The notes below the pieces were generated by a model. That model saw only the letters and a program-made list of their open reading frames with translations. It was not told the DNA's origin and did not search any database. Source: Alphaproteobacteria bacterium (GTDB lineage Bacteria; Pseudomonadota; Alphaproteobacteria; Caulobacterales; Maricaulaceae). From it: a stretch of DNA of 64,000 nt. The DNA is taken from the NCBI GenBank assembly GCA_024742735.1, contig JANSXV010000002.1, positions 62,001 to 126,000 on the forward strand, in the 5' to 3' direction. Made by a program: the position numbers and the translations under genes. Every line of letters starts with the position of its first letter. Position 1 is the stretch's first letter. Below are positions 63,693 to 64,000 of this stretch, in pieces.

Positions 63693-64000
63693 ATGAAACT
63701 GACCCTGCATCCCCTGTCCGATCGAGACCCGCCGATCCGCGCCGCGTCCGGCCGGCGCGACTGGATGGACGCCACGCCGGAAAGCTTCGCCTATCGCTGC
63801 CTGCCCCTGGCGGTCGCCAACCAGCATGGCTGGGAGGTGTTCACGCCCACCGGCGTTACGGCCCGCTGGAACGGAGGCGAGCGGGTGGAGGATGTCGAGG
63901 TGGCGCTCGATGACCCCATGCTGATGCACAAGCCAGGCAGCGCCATGGCCAATTTCGGCAGCGGCATTCTGACCTTCGAGATGGGCTTCCTGATGCGCAC
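63693..64000 (+). CDS. DUF6065 family protein, cut by right window edge
   Basis: The first 102 codons are visible without a stop. MKLTLHPLSDRDPPIRAASG, then RDWMDATPESFAYRCLPLAVA and NQHGWEVFTPTGVTARWNGG resemble DUF6065 proteins, of unknown function. It has no signal peptide. No clear ribosome-binding site precedes the ATG, so the start is tentative. It follows soxR by 41 bp on the same strand. Confidence 0.7.
   Translation, partial: MKLTLHPLSDRDPPIRAASGRRDWMDATPESFAYRCLPLAVANQHGWEVFTPTGVTARWNGGERVEDVEVALDDPMLMHKPGSAMANFGSGILTFEMGFLMR

Overview
The window is GC-rich chromosomal DNA from an alphaproteobacterium. It fits the stalked or dimorphic, mostly marine branch best (Caulobacterales/Maricaulales/Hyphomonadaceae relatives). 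The evidence is a DivL-type cell-fate kinase with tyrosine in place of the phospho-acceptor histidine, a ChvI-ChvG/PTS locus, a SAM-II riboswitch on a methionine operon, and a complete ccoNOQP-ccoGHIS cluster. Coding density is high. I see no rRNA, convincing tRNA, CRISPR array, insertion sequence, phage gene or integrase. One gene is cut at each end: mtaB on the left and a DUF6065 gene on the right.

Layout. 1-9.8 kb is mostly housekeeping: mtaB, two small unknowns, an acyl-CoA dehydrogenase, a LysE-type exporter, gyrB, a 2OG-Fe(II) oxygenase, rsmB and rpe. 9.8-17.1 kb holds a heparinase II/III-like protein, purH, two tandem paralogous dienelactone-hydrolase-like proteins, a lipoprotein and a sodium:alanine-type symporter that ends at a clear terminator. 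17.2-22.1 kb runs on the minus strand: an unknown 572-residue protein, a class III sirtuin, a DUF2855 protein and a class I HMG-CoA reductase. 22.2-25.3 kb is chvI-chvG-EIIA(Man)-HPr without the hprK that usually sits there. 25.4-30.2 kb holds an acidic membrane protein, ahcY with a terminator, and two divergent TonB-C-like lipoproteins. 30.3-34.8 kb holds divL, a VanZ-like protein, a DUF3445 protein and a small methyltransferase behind an AT-rich promoter.

34.9-38.2 kb is a three-gene operon (homoserine dehydrogenase, homoserine O-acyltransferase, trans-sulfuration enzyme) joined by two ATGA overlaps. It is preceded by a SAM-II riboswitch and by a promoter whose spacer is filled by a palindromic operator. 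38.2-47.1 kb makes the high-affinity cbb3 oxidase and its assembly factors, including a 58-residue CcoS. 47.2-57.8 kb holds an M16 protease lipoprotein, a fused peptide-ABC ATPase without permeases, a multi-PAS histidine kinase and a valyl-tRNA synthetase with archaeal-type motifs.

57.8-62.7 kb is the most rearranged part. A secreted protein of unknown function lies between two direct repeats of about 190 bp. Each repeat contains a large hairpin, and the first also carries a duplicated 3' end of the neighbouring uup gene. A related repeat recurs beyond rlmN. The window closes with a VOC-family gene that has a textbook SoxR-controlled promoter, the divergent soxR, and the partial DUF6065 gene.
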